A DNA stretch of 64,000 bases, taken from assembly GCA_022605405.1 (NCBI GenBank), contig JABYQQ010000007.1:930001-994000 (forward strand), in the 5' to 3' direction. The translations under genes and the position numbers were made by a program. This stretch comes from Earliella scabrosa (Eukaryota; Basidiomycota; Agaricomycetes; Polyporales; Polyporaceae). Position 1 is the stretch's first letter. Each line of letters opens with the position of its first letter. The notes beneath the pieces were generated by a model. The model saw only the letters and a list, made by a program, of their open reading frames with translations. It had not been told where the DNA came from and ran no database searches. Positions 46,991-59,247 of the stretch are shown in pieces.

Positions 46991-47975
46991 GGCCAACCAA
47001 TTATCCGATCGAAGTAGACCTCTGACTATGCTGTCATTTCGATTGAATTGTATATCTGGTCACAACAGTGTGTGGATCCAAATACATGGCTTCACCATAT
47101 GCATTTTCGATCGGACATAGTAACTGCTCATGTTGTTGGCTCGTTCTAAACACATTTATGAACATGTCTCAGATTTATAAACAAATGTGTGTTCGATCGA
47201 CTTGTCTTCTTGGCCATGCGATGACCTCGATCGGACCAGTAGAAAGGCAATATTGTACATTCGATCAACATCAATTTGCTGCAAAGTATGTAAATCCGTT
47301 CGGGCCATAATCACAGTGATGGTAATGGATTCGCTCGGGCCACAGTATTGACATAAATACAAGGTCCGATCGATGCCAGTCACAAAGCCATGTGGCCATT
47401 CGATCGGAACAGAATTTAAGCAAGTATATCAGATCAATCGAAATACTATTTAATCCATTACATCAGGCCAATCGGAACACCGTCCAAGCAACTGCATTAT
47501 GTCGATCGAACATAGTAGTGTGTCCACATATCCTGCCCGCCCGGCCCTGCTGGGTAGCCGCCCAGGTATTATCTGAATTATTGACCGGGCGGATGTGTAG
47601 ATCCATTACTGATAGCCACCCTCAGCGTCACTCACAAGTTGTTCGATCGAGATGCTGTATTGGGTAGCTGAGGCATATCCGATCGAACTATCAGCAAAAC
47701 AACTTGTTCAAGTCGATCGGACTCAACCAATACATTTGAATTCTGCCCGGTGAATTGCCGCCCGCCGCCCCCGCCGCCCGGGCATTACTTATCTGACAGC
47801 TGGGTGGGTGTGCAGACCCATTATTAGGCTGCTCAGAGCCGTTCGATCGAAGTTATCTATTGGGAAGCTGATGCATATTCGATCGGGCCATCAATAAATT
47901 AAAATATTTCACTCGATCGAACTCGAATGGGCCACAATTCTGGCGTTTAGTGAGCCAGAATGGTACACAATACTG
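46991..47975 (-). repeat. Right arm of the palindrome
   Basis: Reverse complement of 41279-42420 without the nested MITE. The near identity indicates recent origin or continuing gene conversion between arms. Confidence 0.85.
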
Positions 47976-49557
47976 TGGATTGTTACTGAATGGGCTCTCC
48001 TAGAGCATGTCAAGCATGTTTGAGAACTCGGCACGGTCATGCACGTCGGACCCGTAGTCCACCAACAATGTTAGACCAGCGTACCATCGGAGGCGTTCAA
48101 GTAACCCATTCCGAGGTGCGCCCGGAGGACAGAAAGCACTACAGTGGAGTGAGCAAACCGAGGAGCAGCCGAGACTGAAAGCACTCACAGGTTTCCCGGG
48201 TCACGGCAAGATATTTTTATTCTGCTTTTCTTTGCGCTGGTTGCAGGAGCAGAGGTCAGTGTATCCGACAAGTACCCGCTCGGCCTGGATCGTGCCGGTC
48301 GGCAGAGGTTCCGAGGAGTGCCAAAAGTCAGTCAAGCGTTCTCGTGTATGAAGCAGGGGTGACGCTGTGCACCTGTATGCGTTCGCGAAGTGCAGGAGCA
48401 GATGACAAAGCATAAATAGACGGCTTCATCCGAAGTTTTGACCTCGGCCGAGCAAAAGCTACCGAGGCAAAGCCACATCGGACGGTTTTGCGCGTGACTT
48501 CGAGGTAGTCACGGTAGGATGAATTGAATTGGCCATGAGGTTTGGGACCCGTGTGCGCTGTTGCGCAGCTCTGAACTTCGGACGTGTGCTCGAAAAAGAA
48601 CGTACTGCAAATGCAGCCGTGGATCATAGCACAGCTCTTTCACCGACTATTCTCGGTGCCATCAAGCACATGGAGTGCTCACCTAGGCCTAACATTAGCC
48701 CTCGCATCATCTCCACATAGGACGTTCTCTATGACGTGGCAGGTAGCGCAGGTGCCGAAACGCGAAAACGTCACAAATATTGAGAAGAACCAAGCCGCCG
48801 GATCATGTGAGTCCCATCCGCTTGACAGTGCTCGCAGCTCGACTCATGCTAGAGGGTTCATTCAGTTCGGATTGGGGACCACCTGGCCCAATCGTCAGCG
48901 TACGCGTGCAGCAGGCTCGAGGTTCTTCGCATTTACCTCGCACAACTCTTCCTCAGTGATGCATTCGTTGACGCCAGTTCTTATATGGCCAAGCTACGCA
49001 GAGTATGCGGAATCCATATGGTCTAGCAACGGTCAGAGAGCTCGCACAACTTCGTGTGTCGACAATCCGTATGAAAGGCCCACGACGTGGTGACTTCGTC
49101 GATTGGCATCGCGGCGTAACGGCGTTCAAGTGTCGCGCACGTTGAAGCAAAAGAGCAGCAAAACGAGAGTGGAAGATGGTGACATGATTCAGTAAGTATT
49201 AGTCGACGTCTGAGCTCGAGAGAGTGGCCTGCGATGAGGTTGTCTGGGCAGACGTCGACGATACCGACTTCGGAGAGCAGTGCCACACTGAAAGTTAAAC
49301 ACTGAAACGATATGTCGGAACTTTCCGAAGCCTACCTGCATGAGATAAGCAATCCAATAGGCCTGCTTATTGTCAATCTAACTTACGTTATGCCCATCTT
49401 TGGGCATTAAAATATTTGTATACCGTCCAGAAAAGTCCCAACAACGTTTATTACGTCATTACAACAGCAAGCGCCGAAGTGCTGCAGCTGTCACTGCAAC
49501 GAACCACTCACCACGGCCGTCTCCGAGTCCGCGGCCGACGACACAGAGGACGGCGGG
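47976..49557. other. Region between palindrome and methyltransferase gene
   Basis: 1.6 kb with several short overlapping open frames and no recognisable protein. It may hold the methyltransferase promoter and untranslated leader at its right end. Confidence 0.45.
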
Positions 49558-52500
49558 GTGAGCGGACAGTCTTCACTCAACCGTAAAGGTACCATGGTCA
49601 AGTCGGCCAAGACCACGGCGTTTGCCTTGTGCTTCCCCGAAGAGGCCGACAGTCAATCCGCCTTCCCCTTGACTTGCCGCAGCAACGGAGATCTGGATGA
49701 GATGGCCGTCCGTAGCCCCGTGGCTACGCGCAATAAGCGGAAGAAGCACCCAATTGAGGCAGACCAGGACCTGGTCAGTAACCGTTCCTCAGATTTGCTT
49801 CGTAGATGATGCTGTAATGCTGATGCGGATCACCCCCTAGTCTGCGAAGCGTCACCGTGACTGTCGGGAGTCAAGGAACCCGGCAGCCAGTAAGCTCGTT
49901 CCATCTTCGTGAAGCTGACCGTGACTCAATCTGGGCACTAGGAGTCACGTACGAGGTGAACTCAGAAGACGAGAAAGAGACGGAGTGGACGGTCATCTGG
50001 GGCGAGGACCCTGACGAGCGACTGGTCAACGTGTCGGACAAGCCTGTTCGGATACTGCACGACTTTGTGCTGTTCGACCCCAAGAGCTACAAATACATCC
50101 CGTTGAATTATCTCCACGACCCCGAGGGCAGCAAATACCACTTTGAGGCGGCAGGATACGCGTCGCCCGTGTTCGTCAACGAGGAAGACGCCGTGGAGGA
50201 CGAGGACGAGGAGCCGCAACGCAGACTGCGGACGAGCAGTGTGTTTAGTTACTCTGTTGACTACACGAACGCGAATGAGTGGGTGGTGTCGTTGCCGGTG
50301 TTGTTGCGTAGGCTGGCGGGGTTACTCACCGCTTGTATGCAGGCCATTGTACATCCAGACGACGCATGCGTGGTACATCGTGCAGTCGGCGGCGAGCGAG
50401 TACGAGTGGTTGCACGTGCCTTTCTATCGTCCCCACCGCGTCGCGCAGCTGCTCGTGTCGGCGGCCCTGGACGGAGAGCTGTCCACGTACGCCGAATTCA
50501 AGAAGAAGTATGATGGTCGCTGGGACGAGATGCTCGGCGAGCCGGTCCAAGCAGCGCACCTGCCTCTTGCGGCACGTAGAACTTCCTCTTACGTGACTCG
50601 GCCGCGACTGAACCTGAACCTTCTCCGCAGATCCCTCACGTCAAATCTTTTCTCGAGAACACGGACGCTGACGTCCAGCAGAAATTGCGGGATTCGCCCA
50701 ATGCTCGCAAATTCCTGCGCGAAGCACTCAAGGAACTCGATGCAGTCCAATTTGACCGCACCGCCTCGCCGTATGTCCGTATTCCTCGCCCGCCACCTCC
50801 GCCCGAGCCCCGGACCGGCCCCGTCCGCCCGCCGACCGTGAGGCTCGTGTCTCGGGTCGGGAATGTGGATCTCGCCGTCCTCCGTCCGGAAAACCAGCTC
50901 GAGACCCATGTCACCCCCCGCATCGACCTCCTCGCTTGGGGCCTCTTTCATGAGCGACTGAAGGTAGTTGGATCCAAGATCCCCAGGCCAGACGCTTCCA
51001 AAGCCAAACTACAGCAGCGCGATGAGCACCAGCAACTCGAGAGGCTCCTCACCCGCAGTCTCATTGACCGTCCGCGCATTTCCTTCCCTGCGAACCGCCG
51101 CCTCGAAGACCAGTACTGGGCAGCTGTGACTGTGAACGAAGAGACCTATGAGGTGTGTGAGACGCGGGGGCGCCGCGTCGTCGCCCATTCACTCAGCGAA
51201 TGTCGTTGCAGGTCGGAGATACTGTCGTGGTCCATGCGGGGGAGTGGAAGGGGCGGTCAGTTTCTGAGATACCTCGCGACCTGTCTGAGCTGCCGGACGA
51301 TGCCACTCCGGCAGATTACTTCTGGTGCGTGTGCACACGGACCTCTCGCTTCCTCTTTCTCACTTACATCTCTCAGGTTCGCGAGGATCATCTACATCGA
51401 CCAGGAGCGCAAGCAGTTGCACGTGCAATGGTACGAGCACTCGTCCAAGACGTATCTTGCGGAGATTTCCGATCCCCAGGAGCTCTTCCTGTGCCCCCTG
51501 TGCGGCGACTTAGACCTTCTGGCGATGCAAGCATTGGGCAAGGTTATCGTACACCCCTCTCGACCGGACCCAGGTCGGCGGTTGAAGCCCCTTGAGTTTT
51601 TCTGCGAGTTCGTCGCTCGTGTCATCTACATCCTCGCACTCCTGTACTGACAACTGTTCGCTCAGGTTCATGTACAACGAAGCAGATGGCTCCTTCACGG
51701 ACATCGCGACCAGTGTTGTCGATGCACTTTCACCGCCCGAGAACTGCTCAGTCTGTCACCTTGGGCAGCAGCGGGAGCATGAACTGCACCCTTCACACAG
51801 GGGTGACTGCATCGAGTACCTCGGGACGACGTATCATGTCAACGACTATGCACTCCTCCATAGCGATGGCGGCGGTCCAGCAAACATCGGCCGAATCGTT
51901 GCTATTCACTACAAGAAGGGCTCACCAACGCTCACTGTCCAATGGCTAGGACGGATGGCTGAGATCGCTCCCTCCACCCGCTCCATGCTCGTCGACGAAG
52001 TAAGTCCCCGTGTCATTGAGATCATGTGTGCCCACCGCTTCATCTGCTCACCGTCGCCTCAGCGCGAACTATTCACCACCAGCGAACAGACCGTAGTGAA
52101 CGCAACCGACCTTTTGAAGCGCTGTGTCGTGCTGCATCAATCGTCCGTCCCGTCCTCTGCGGGAGACCTCGACTCATGGCTCGCCCTTTCTCCTCTCCAC
52201 TTCTACGTACGGCAACACTGCTCGTCTTCTACTCGCAGCTTGGAGGGCCTCACCAAGATCAAGCGACACAACGTACCCGTATGCCAGATATGCTACCAGG
52301 AGGACGCTACGCGGCTGCGACAGCTCAAGCAGTTCACGAGCTCGGAGGATGGATGTCTGCGAGCGTTCGACCCGTTCGCAGGAGTTGGCGCGTTTGGATT
52401 GGGCATGGAGAAGACGGGGTGCATCAAAGTCACGCATGCGGTGGAGATCTCGCCTAGTGCTGCTGAGACTCTCAAGTACGTATCTTCCTGCTATATGCGC

Positions 52501-54449
52501 GGCAGTGTTGCTCCTTTGTGGTTGGCTGATTACATTTCCTGGCACGCAGGAAGAACTCACCGTCTACAGTCGTGTACAATCAGTGCGCGAACGTCGTGCT
52601 TCAGTATGCTATCAAGGCCCACGAGGGCATGGTCATGGACGAGCATCCGCTGGACATCTCTGAGAAGCGCAGGCTTCCGCCACCACCTAGACCCGGGCAG
52701 ATAGATTGCATCGTGGCTGGCTTCCCATGGTGCGTCTCGTCCCGTTCAGGCATCATCCGAGTTCTGACATGCTACATATTGCGCTGACACCTTCACATGG
52801 GATCGTGCAGCCAACCACACTCGAGTCTGAATATGTTCCGTAAAGCTCACGATCGGAAGAGCCACCTGATCCTCAATCTGCTCTCCTGGGTCGACTTTCT
52901 GAAACCCAAGTACTGCTTTTTCGAAAATGTCCGCGGGTTTCTACGCTACAACCTCCACGCGAGACAGGCCGACAAGCATAACGTCAAGGGCGGGATTCAC
53001 ACGGGTGGACTCAAGTTTCTCGTTCACGCCCTCCTGTCGATGGGGTACGTTGCACTGTTGTCTCATGCCGCGAGCACGGCTAACAGGCGCTTCTCGTCCA
53101 GGTACCAGGTGCGGTTCGGCCTGCTCCAGGCGGGCCACTACGGCACCCCGCAGGACCGGGTGCGATTCTTCCTGAACGCCTCGCTGCACGGCTACCCGCT
53201 CCCAGCCCTCCCGCAGCCGAGCCACAGCTCGCTCAGCGCGGACGGGCTTCAGCTTGCGCTCTCGAACGAAGTCAATATCAGGCCGATCCTGACTGCGAAG
53301 GGCACTGCGCCCCTCAAGCACGTCACCATACGAGAGGCGATCGGGGATCTGCTGCAGTGGGACTGGTGTGTGCCCTCTCTCTTCCGACCGTACTTCACTC
53401 GCTTGCACCGTCATTGTGTCTCTTATACTTCCCTGTCTGTCTCCGTTGTGGCACGATGCTGACGCGCGGGTTGTGTCTGGGCACACAGGGAGAACCCGAG
53501 GGTGTTCAGGAAGAATGCACCGAAACAGACGCGGAGCGTGCTCACGGTCGAGTGCGACTCGTCCAAGGCGCCGTCCAGTGGCCCGGACGTATCCCCCGAG
53601 GACTGGTACGCGCACCCGCCGAGAACGTCGTTCCAGAAGGAGTGCAGGCGGAAGCAGACAAAGGACCTGCAGCACTTCACGCGGGCATTCAAGCCGCAGG
53701 TGGTCGAGAGGTCAGTCCACTAAATCGACCACCATACCAGGATCCGCGATGTGACTGACGAGTGTGTTTGGGACAGGGTGATCAACATCCCGGTAAAACC
53801 CAGGGCAGACTACTTGTGTGCGTTTCTCTCGCGCGCGGTGGGGCTCGTTGTTGTTGGCATCTGCTGACCCTACCTGGACCGTGCGCACAGCCCTGCCGCG
53901 GGACTTTTGGGAGTGGCAGAACGCGCACCCGCTCTCGGCTACGGCCCGGGACGGGTTCAGAGGCGGGTTCTATGGCAGGCTGGATGGGGACGGCTGGTTC
54001 CACACGACAGTGACGAACGTGGAGCCCATGGCGAAGCAGAGCCATATCATTCACTACATCGTGCGTCTCTCTCCCTTTGCCTGCTTTTCATGCTCAGTTT
54101 GCTCACGAGACACCCTTGCTTGGACAGTGCCTGCGCATCCTGAGCGTGCGCGAGCTCGCGCGCTCGCAGGGCTTCCCGGACTGGTTCGTGTTTGTCGCGC
54201 ATGGGGGCAGCGTCAGGACGGTGCGTCGTCTTGTCCTGAGCTGTGTCTTGTGTACTATGTGCTCAAACTTTGTGGCGTTGTGTGCTGATGGGCGCTGTGG
54301 GTGCTGTTGGACAGATGCATCGGCAGATCGGGAATGCGGTGCCATGGCCGGTCGGAGAGGCCCTCGGACGGGAGCTGCGCGAGGCGATGTTCAAGAGGTG
54401 GCTTAGGAATAGGGAGGAGGCGATCGTGATTATGTCGGACGAGGAGTGA
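49558..54449 (+). CDS. DNMT1-type DNA (cytosine-5) methyltransferase
   Basis: A large multi-exon gene ending at TGA 54449. The N-terminus has a basic segment (RNKRKKHP) and an RFTS-like region (VSDKPVRILHDFVLFDPKSY, later THAWYIVQSAASEYEWLHVP). Two BAH-like regions follow (VGDTVVVHAGEW with FARIIYIDQERKQLHVQWYE; YHVNDYALLHSDGG with IGRIVAIH). The catalytic domain has motif I DPFAGVGAFGLGME, motif IV GFPCQPHS with the nucleophilic Cys codon split TG/C by an intron, motif VI ENVRGF, motif VIII GTPQDRVRFF, motif IX-like RELARSQGFP and motif X QIGNAVPWPVGEALG. All motifs for AdoMet binding and catalysis are present. It probably maintains CpG methylation of repeats. The start (49558 or 49591) and first intron are uncertain because their phases do not join cleanly. 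Confidence 0.9.
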
Positions 54450-55434
54450 GAGAGCGGTGCGGTGCGTTGGGGACGCTGCGTGGGGCATATGATAGGATGG
54501 TACAATATGCTTTGTTATAATGCTTGTAGGCAAGGAGGCGTCGCCTGGTGCGATGTTGCGCTTGTATGACACATGGACATGTTGAGGATGCGAGGATGCC
54601 GGCACTCGAAAGTCCGAGGTCTTCCTCCAGACGACGGAGACATTCACTTGTACGCTCTGGTATGCACCGGCATGAATGAAATGGCCGTACATGGACCAAT
54701 TGGGACAGTGAGCTGGAAACACAACGATCTGTTGAGAACTAGAGACATGTAGATGTAAATATTTTGTATACCAGAGGTCGGTCGAGCCACTAGACGACAT
54801 GCCCGACATGCCCGAGGTCAACTTGGGATCTGACATGCGGTGTGGATCGTGTTAAAGTTTACTGTCACCGAGCATGCCGCAGCCTCGATTCGATGCAGCT
54901 CTCAGGCCGCAGTGCAAGCGTGTGCCTCAGCTTCAAAATAGGACGACGCCTTACTTTCCAGTGACGGTCTCTTCGGATGGCCTCCGAGGGTCTCAAGGAA
55001 ACATCACGGTTGTGGGACCTTGCAACGTCTGCAGGGCGTGTTGTGTTCAGAGCTCTCATCAAGCTCACCATAGCTAGTCAGACTGTTCACTTGGACGTAC
55101 GACTCCCTGCTGCTAAGTAGTAGTACCTACCACTCTAGCGTCCGGCGACTGATTGATGGGTAGGGAATCGCGGTCACGTGCTCGTGTTGAACACGGATCG
55201 CGCCTCGGGGCCATCGCGTGCGTGTCGATGTCGGCATCAGGGCAGGCGCCAAACGGTCGCCCCGTTGCTGGACACTCGAGTTCCTTTCCCAGCGGTCAGG
55301 ATCTAAAAGCCGCCCCATCGCTGTCGCCCGGCCATGTCCACTTCCCCAATCTTTTCCTCCGCCCCCAACGACTTCCCTCCCCCGTCTCCGACGCCCGCCC
55401 GAGGCGTCCTGCAGCCAGCCCACGCACCCAACTC
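54450..55434. other. Intergenic region between methyltransferase and desaturase genes
   Basis: About 1 kb, holding the methyltransferase 3' end and the desaturase 5' region. No further gene supported. TACAATATGCTTTGTTATAATG near 54500 could be the 3' untranslated end. Confidence 0.45.
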
Positions 55435-57514
55435 ATGACGGAGACACGGAAGACGACGACGGCGGCGGCGGTGGCGAAGGAGGCGACTGCGACTGAGAAG
55501 CTCGAGACGCCCCCTGCGAGAATCTGGTGGTCAAATGGCGCGTTCTTCGTTGCGGTCCATGTCGCGGCGGTGATAGGTGTTTGGTACAGCCCGCCAACGC
55601 GGACAATGCGGCAAACGCTGTGGCTGGCAGTTTTCCTGTGGCAAGCGGCTTCAATGGGGTGAGTGTATGCGGTCCTCTATATTCCACGCCTCTGCGCAAG
55701 AACGCGTCTCTGAGAGGGATGCTGCGGTTCTTGTTTCAGGATCACTGTGGGCTATCATCGGCTCTACTCGCATCGGGCATTCCGGGCGGCGTTGCCTGTA
55801 CGGATGTTTTTGGCCCTACTAGGAGCGAGCGCATTCCAGGGCTCCATCAAGGTGCGTTCCGTTCCTCCAGTCGCACATCTTGGGCGTTACTCAAGTCTGA
55901 GGTTTACGTAGTGGTGGTATGCACCGTTTTCCCCTCTTAGCCATATTCAATGCTGAGCAGTTTAGGTGTTTACGACATAGATTGCATCATGTACGTGCTC
56001 GGATCTCCTTCTTCGAGGATCATGCCATACTGACATGCTGGAATTGTGCTAGAGATTCACTGACGACCCTCGTCATGACCCGTACGTACTTTCGGACCTC
56101 AGGCGCGTCCCGTATTCTAAGAACTTCTCCGTAGCTACGCCGCAACGAGAGGGCTCTTGTGGAGCCACATGGGATGGATTTTCTTCAAGTCAAGGTACGA
56201 ACGACTCAAAACGATTGAGAGTGGCGATCTGGAGAAAGATCCAGGTCCGTGGGCGGTGCATTCATCGGAGAATGCATATGCTAACTCGGTGTCCGACGCA
56301 GTGGTCCGTTTCCAGCACACCTACTACAGTCAGCAGGCTTTCTTCATACGCTCTCCAGTGGGAAGCTGACAGTATGCTCAGTCCCTCTTGCTCTCGCAAC
56401 GGGTTTCATTTTGCCTCCAGCGATAGGTCTAACCTGGGGAGATCCATTCGGAGCATTCATCTATGCTGGTCTTGTCTCTCGATTGCTGAGTACGTGCTTA
56501 GCCGATCAGCTTTACGGCGACAACTAAACTTCCCCAGTCTGGCACTGCACGTTCTTCGTGAACTCGTGAGTACTTGGTCACATTGGATGATTTCCGGCGC
56601 TCAATACTAGCATCTAGCCTTGCGCATTGGGACGGACTGCAGCCTTACTCGGACGATAATACGTCCAAGTCAAACCTAGTGTGTTGCCAACCTCCGAAGC
56701 CCGAGGAGAGAAGCTGATGCCGGCAACCCAGATCCTCGCCCTGCTAACATGTGGAGAAGGCAACCACAACTTCGTACGTTACGCTGTGCTCTCTGCGCTG
56801 TTAGGTCGTCTCGTGGCTGACGCGCTTCTGTTCCTCCTCGGACTAGCATGTGCGCCTCCACCTCTTATCCCTCGGATTGTTGCTCACTCGCCACCTCCGT
56901 GCACTCGCAGCATAGCTTCCCGCATGATTTCCGCTCAGGACCTTCCCCGCTCGACTGGGACCCGTCTAAGTGGGCGATAATGCTCCTTCATTCCTTGGGG
57001 CTCGCGTCCGGCCTTCGACGGGCACGTGTCGAAGAGATCAGCGCCGCACGAGAGCACATGCTTCAGAAGGAATTCGCGATGGTCTATTCCACCGATTCCG
57101 CGACAGACCTCGAGGAGCAAGACGACGGCTGGCGTGGCGAAATTTGGACGAAAGACCAGCTCGCAAGACACGTGGCGGCGGACGGGCGCTGTGTCCTGCT
57201 CCTCCGCGGGTACGCGGTCGACGTGACCGAGTACATGAAGGAACATGTACGTGTCTGCGGCCGCCACCTCTCACGACGTAGCTGACATGGCTATGCGCCT
57301 GCGTGACGTCGGCATCCAATAGCCCGGTGGAGCGTCGCTCCTGCGAAAATATGCTGTGGGTGCGAAGCCCAATCCGGAAGATGGTGAGCCGGAAGGAAGA
57401 CAGATGCGCAATGCGGACTGGGCGTTCCATGGTGGTATCAACAAACACTCGTCTGCAGCCAAGAGGCTGATGCGCAAGTTGCGTATCGCCAAGGTGCAGC
57501 AGGCACCGCTCTGA
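55435..57514 (+). CDS. OLE1: Delta-9 acyl-CoA desaturase with C-terminal cytochrome b5 domain
   Basis: Endoplasmic reticulum enzyme that introduces the Delta-9 double bond into stearoyl- and palmitoyl-CoA. The start MTETRKTTTAAA is followed by hydrophobic segments. Histidine box 1 is HRLYSHR, box 2 is HRLHHRFTDDPRHDPY, and box 3 is GEGNHNFHSFPHDFR, formed across an intron. These His residues bind the di-iron centre. The C-terminal cytochrome b5 domain reads WTKDQLARHV and later EYMKEHPGGASLLRKYA; the HPGG histidine ligates heme and supplies electrons. Fusion of b5 to the desaturase is normal for fungal Ole1. It ends LRIAKVQQAPL at TGA 57514. All three boxes are intact. Confidence 0.92.
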
Positions 57515-57856
57515 CAGCGCTGCCTGGCATTGTTGCACAATGCACGGGTGATAGAAGATAGACCGGCGACAGCATCTGCCACGAGACGTCAGTCGCCAGG
57601 GGTGCCGAGGACATCTGCCCGCGCGCACCATTCAGACGACTTCTCCAATCATTCAATACTTCATACAGGTTTCCTCATCCAGTGACCGACTGCGGGTCCG
57701 CGCTCCTGTACACTATCCAAAGAGGCCTGGCTGCTTCCCAATCCGAGTCTTGCTCCCAGACGTGTATCTGAAACTCATCAGCCCATCGTGGAGCTCCCAG
57801 ACCTTCCCATCTTACCCGTTCGTTCTTTGCCTTCTTCTCGTGGTGCCAAGGTCCGC
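57515..57856. other. Intergenic region, convergent 3' ends
   Basis: 342 bases between the desaturase stop and the BTB gene stop. Nothing recognised. Confidence 0.5.
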
Positions 57857-59247
57857 CTACCGCGTAGCGAGTCGTGCGCGGATGGTGTGCCGGACCGTGG
57901 TCTCATGGAGCGGCATAGTGTAGCCCCAGGCGTGGGCCCTGACCCGCTGACGGAGCTCCGCGAGCAGTATAACGTCCTCCATGCCGAGCCGGCGGCCTTC
58001 CTCGAGCGTGAGTGCCTCCTCGCGGACGCAGAGGCGGTAGTATTCCTCGTCGAGCCAATTTGGAATGTCGTACGTGCGGGCGAGCACGATCCGGTCGATG
58101 GGTGTCCCAAGGCGCGAGAGACGGTCGATGGCGAGCGCGCGGTGCGCGTCGAACTCCCACTTCGTCGCGAGCGCAAGCACGGACGTCCACTCGTCTAGCG
58201 TGCTGAGGTCGCCGGTGACGACGTCCCTAGCAGGAGGTGATGTCAGTGAGCGTTGAGCGTCGAACATTGATTACAGGTGGAGGCTCGCGGACGGCCCTGG
58301 TGCGGGCGCGGGTGCAGTCGTCGTGTGGACTGTTGGGGCCCAAGAAAGCAGTGAGATGACTATGGAGGCGGAAATTGAGATTGGGCTCGCGCCGGTACAA
58401 CGTAAGCTTCTACTCATTAGTTACTTAACCATCAGTCTTCCAGGAGCGATGCGGTGCCTCTCAGGCGCTGCGTCGATAGCATGCATGTGCCTCGAGTCCG
58501 CTCCCGATGCCGGTGTGGGAAGGAGGTCTGGTAGATCCCTCTCTCAGCGTCATCGCGTGCGGGTTCACGGACCAGCTATCATGCGCTGGGATTGTAACCT
58601 CCTTACTGACCGGGGCTCAGGGGACGGGCTCAATCCAGTGCCGAAATCCAGTTCTAGCACTGTATGGCCTGGGCACAGGCACTCACTTGGGGTAGAAGAG
58701 AGCCAACAGCCTCTCGAAGTCGACCGCCTTGACGTCCTCGAGGACGATCGGGTGCTCGTCCGAGTTCCCCTCCTCCGACCCCTCGCCGGGGCGCAGAGAG
58801 AACATGGTCGCAAACACGAGCGAGTGCCTTCGGAGGAAGAAGCGGTGCACTCTGAAGAGCGTCTGTTCGACCTGTGCGGTGGGGCGTCCGGATGTATGTA
58901 CATCATTGCATTGCGTTGTGGTCGCGGCGGTCGAGACAAGACGCATGCGCGGGCAGGAGGACGACGGAAGGCGTTTCAGCGGCGGCGTCCTGCATTCAGC
59001 GAAGCAGTGTGTGGGGACAGAGTCCACGTACGAGGAAGACGACCGCGCCCGGCTCGTCCTCGAAATACAGGCTTGCGTGCCGTGCGCGGTTGACAGCGGT
59101 GGCAGGGGAAGCCTGCGTGGGTGCGTTCGCGTTGACGTTCAAGTTCCTGTTGCACCGAACTTCGCGGTCAGACGCATGGCCAGCTGCTCGGAAGATTAGA
59201 CTCTGAGGCGCAGGAGAGGGGTACTCACATAGCGGCGTCTGCGCCAC
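57857..59247 (-). CDS. BTB/POZ-domain protein of the mushroom-expanded type
   Basis: Three exons are visible: about 59247-59032 (ends RHASLYFEDEPGAVVFL), 58871-58687 (VEQTLFRVHRFFLRRHSLVF, then FERLLALFYPK) and about 58227-57857 (DEWTSVLALATKWEF, ARTYDIPNWLDEEYY, LTLEEGRRLGMEDV). The BTB fold mediates dimerisation, often as an adaptor of Cul3 ubiquitin ligases; basidiomycetes have many such short BTB proteins of unknown target. The intron of about 460 bases between exons 2 and 3 is long for this genome. The exact start codon is unresolved. Confidence 0.78.

Larger units (their letters stand above)
41279..47975. mobile_element. 6.7 kb palindromic foldback-like element
   Basis: The left end CAGTATTGTGTACCATTCTG at 41279 is matched in reverse complement by the right end at 47975. 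Arms of about 990 bases (left, after subtracting a small insertion) and 985 bases (right) are almost identical: two chance open frames of 80 and 91 codons are repeated letter for letter in both arms (minus strand at 42096 and 41739; plus strand at 47068 and 47392). Inside lie tandem 74-base arrays in opposite orientation around a unique core. No transposase is seen. No target duplication is evident (AAATGTAC on the left, TGGATTGT on the right). Structure resembles foldback elements; superfamily unknown. Confidence 0.85.

Noticed and set aside
41739..47667. Duplicate 80- and 91-codon open frames in the palindrome arms as real proteins
   Set aside because: They have no motif and normal gene-like codon bias is missing. 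Their identity follows from the inverted duplication of DNA.
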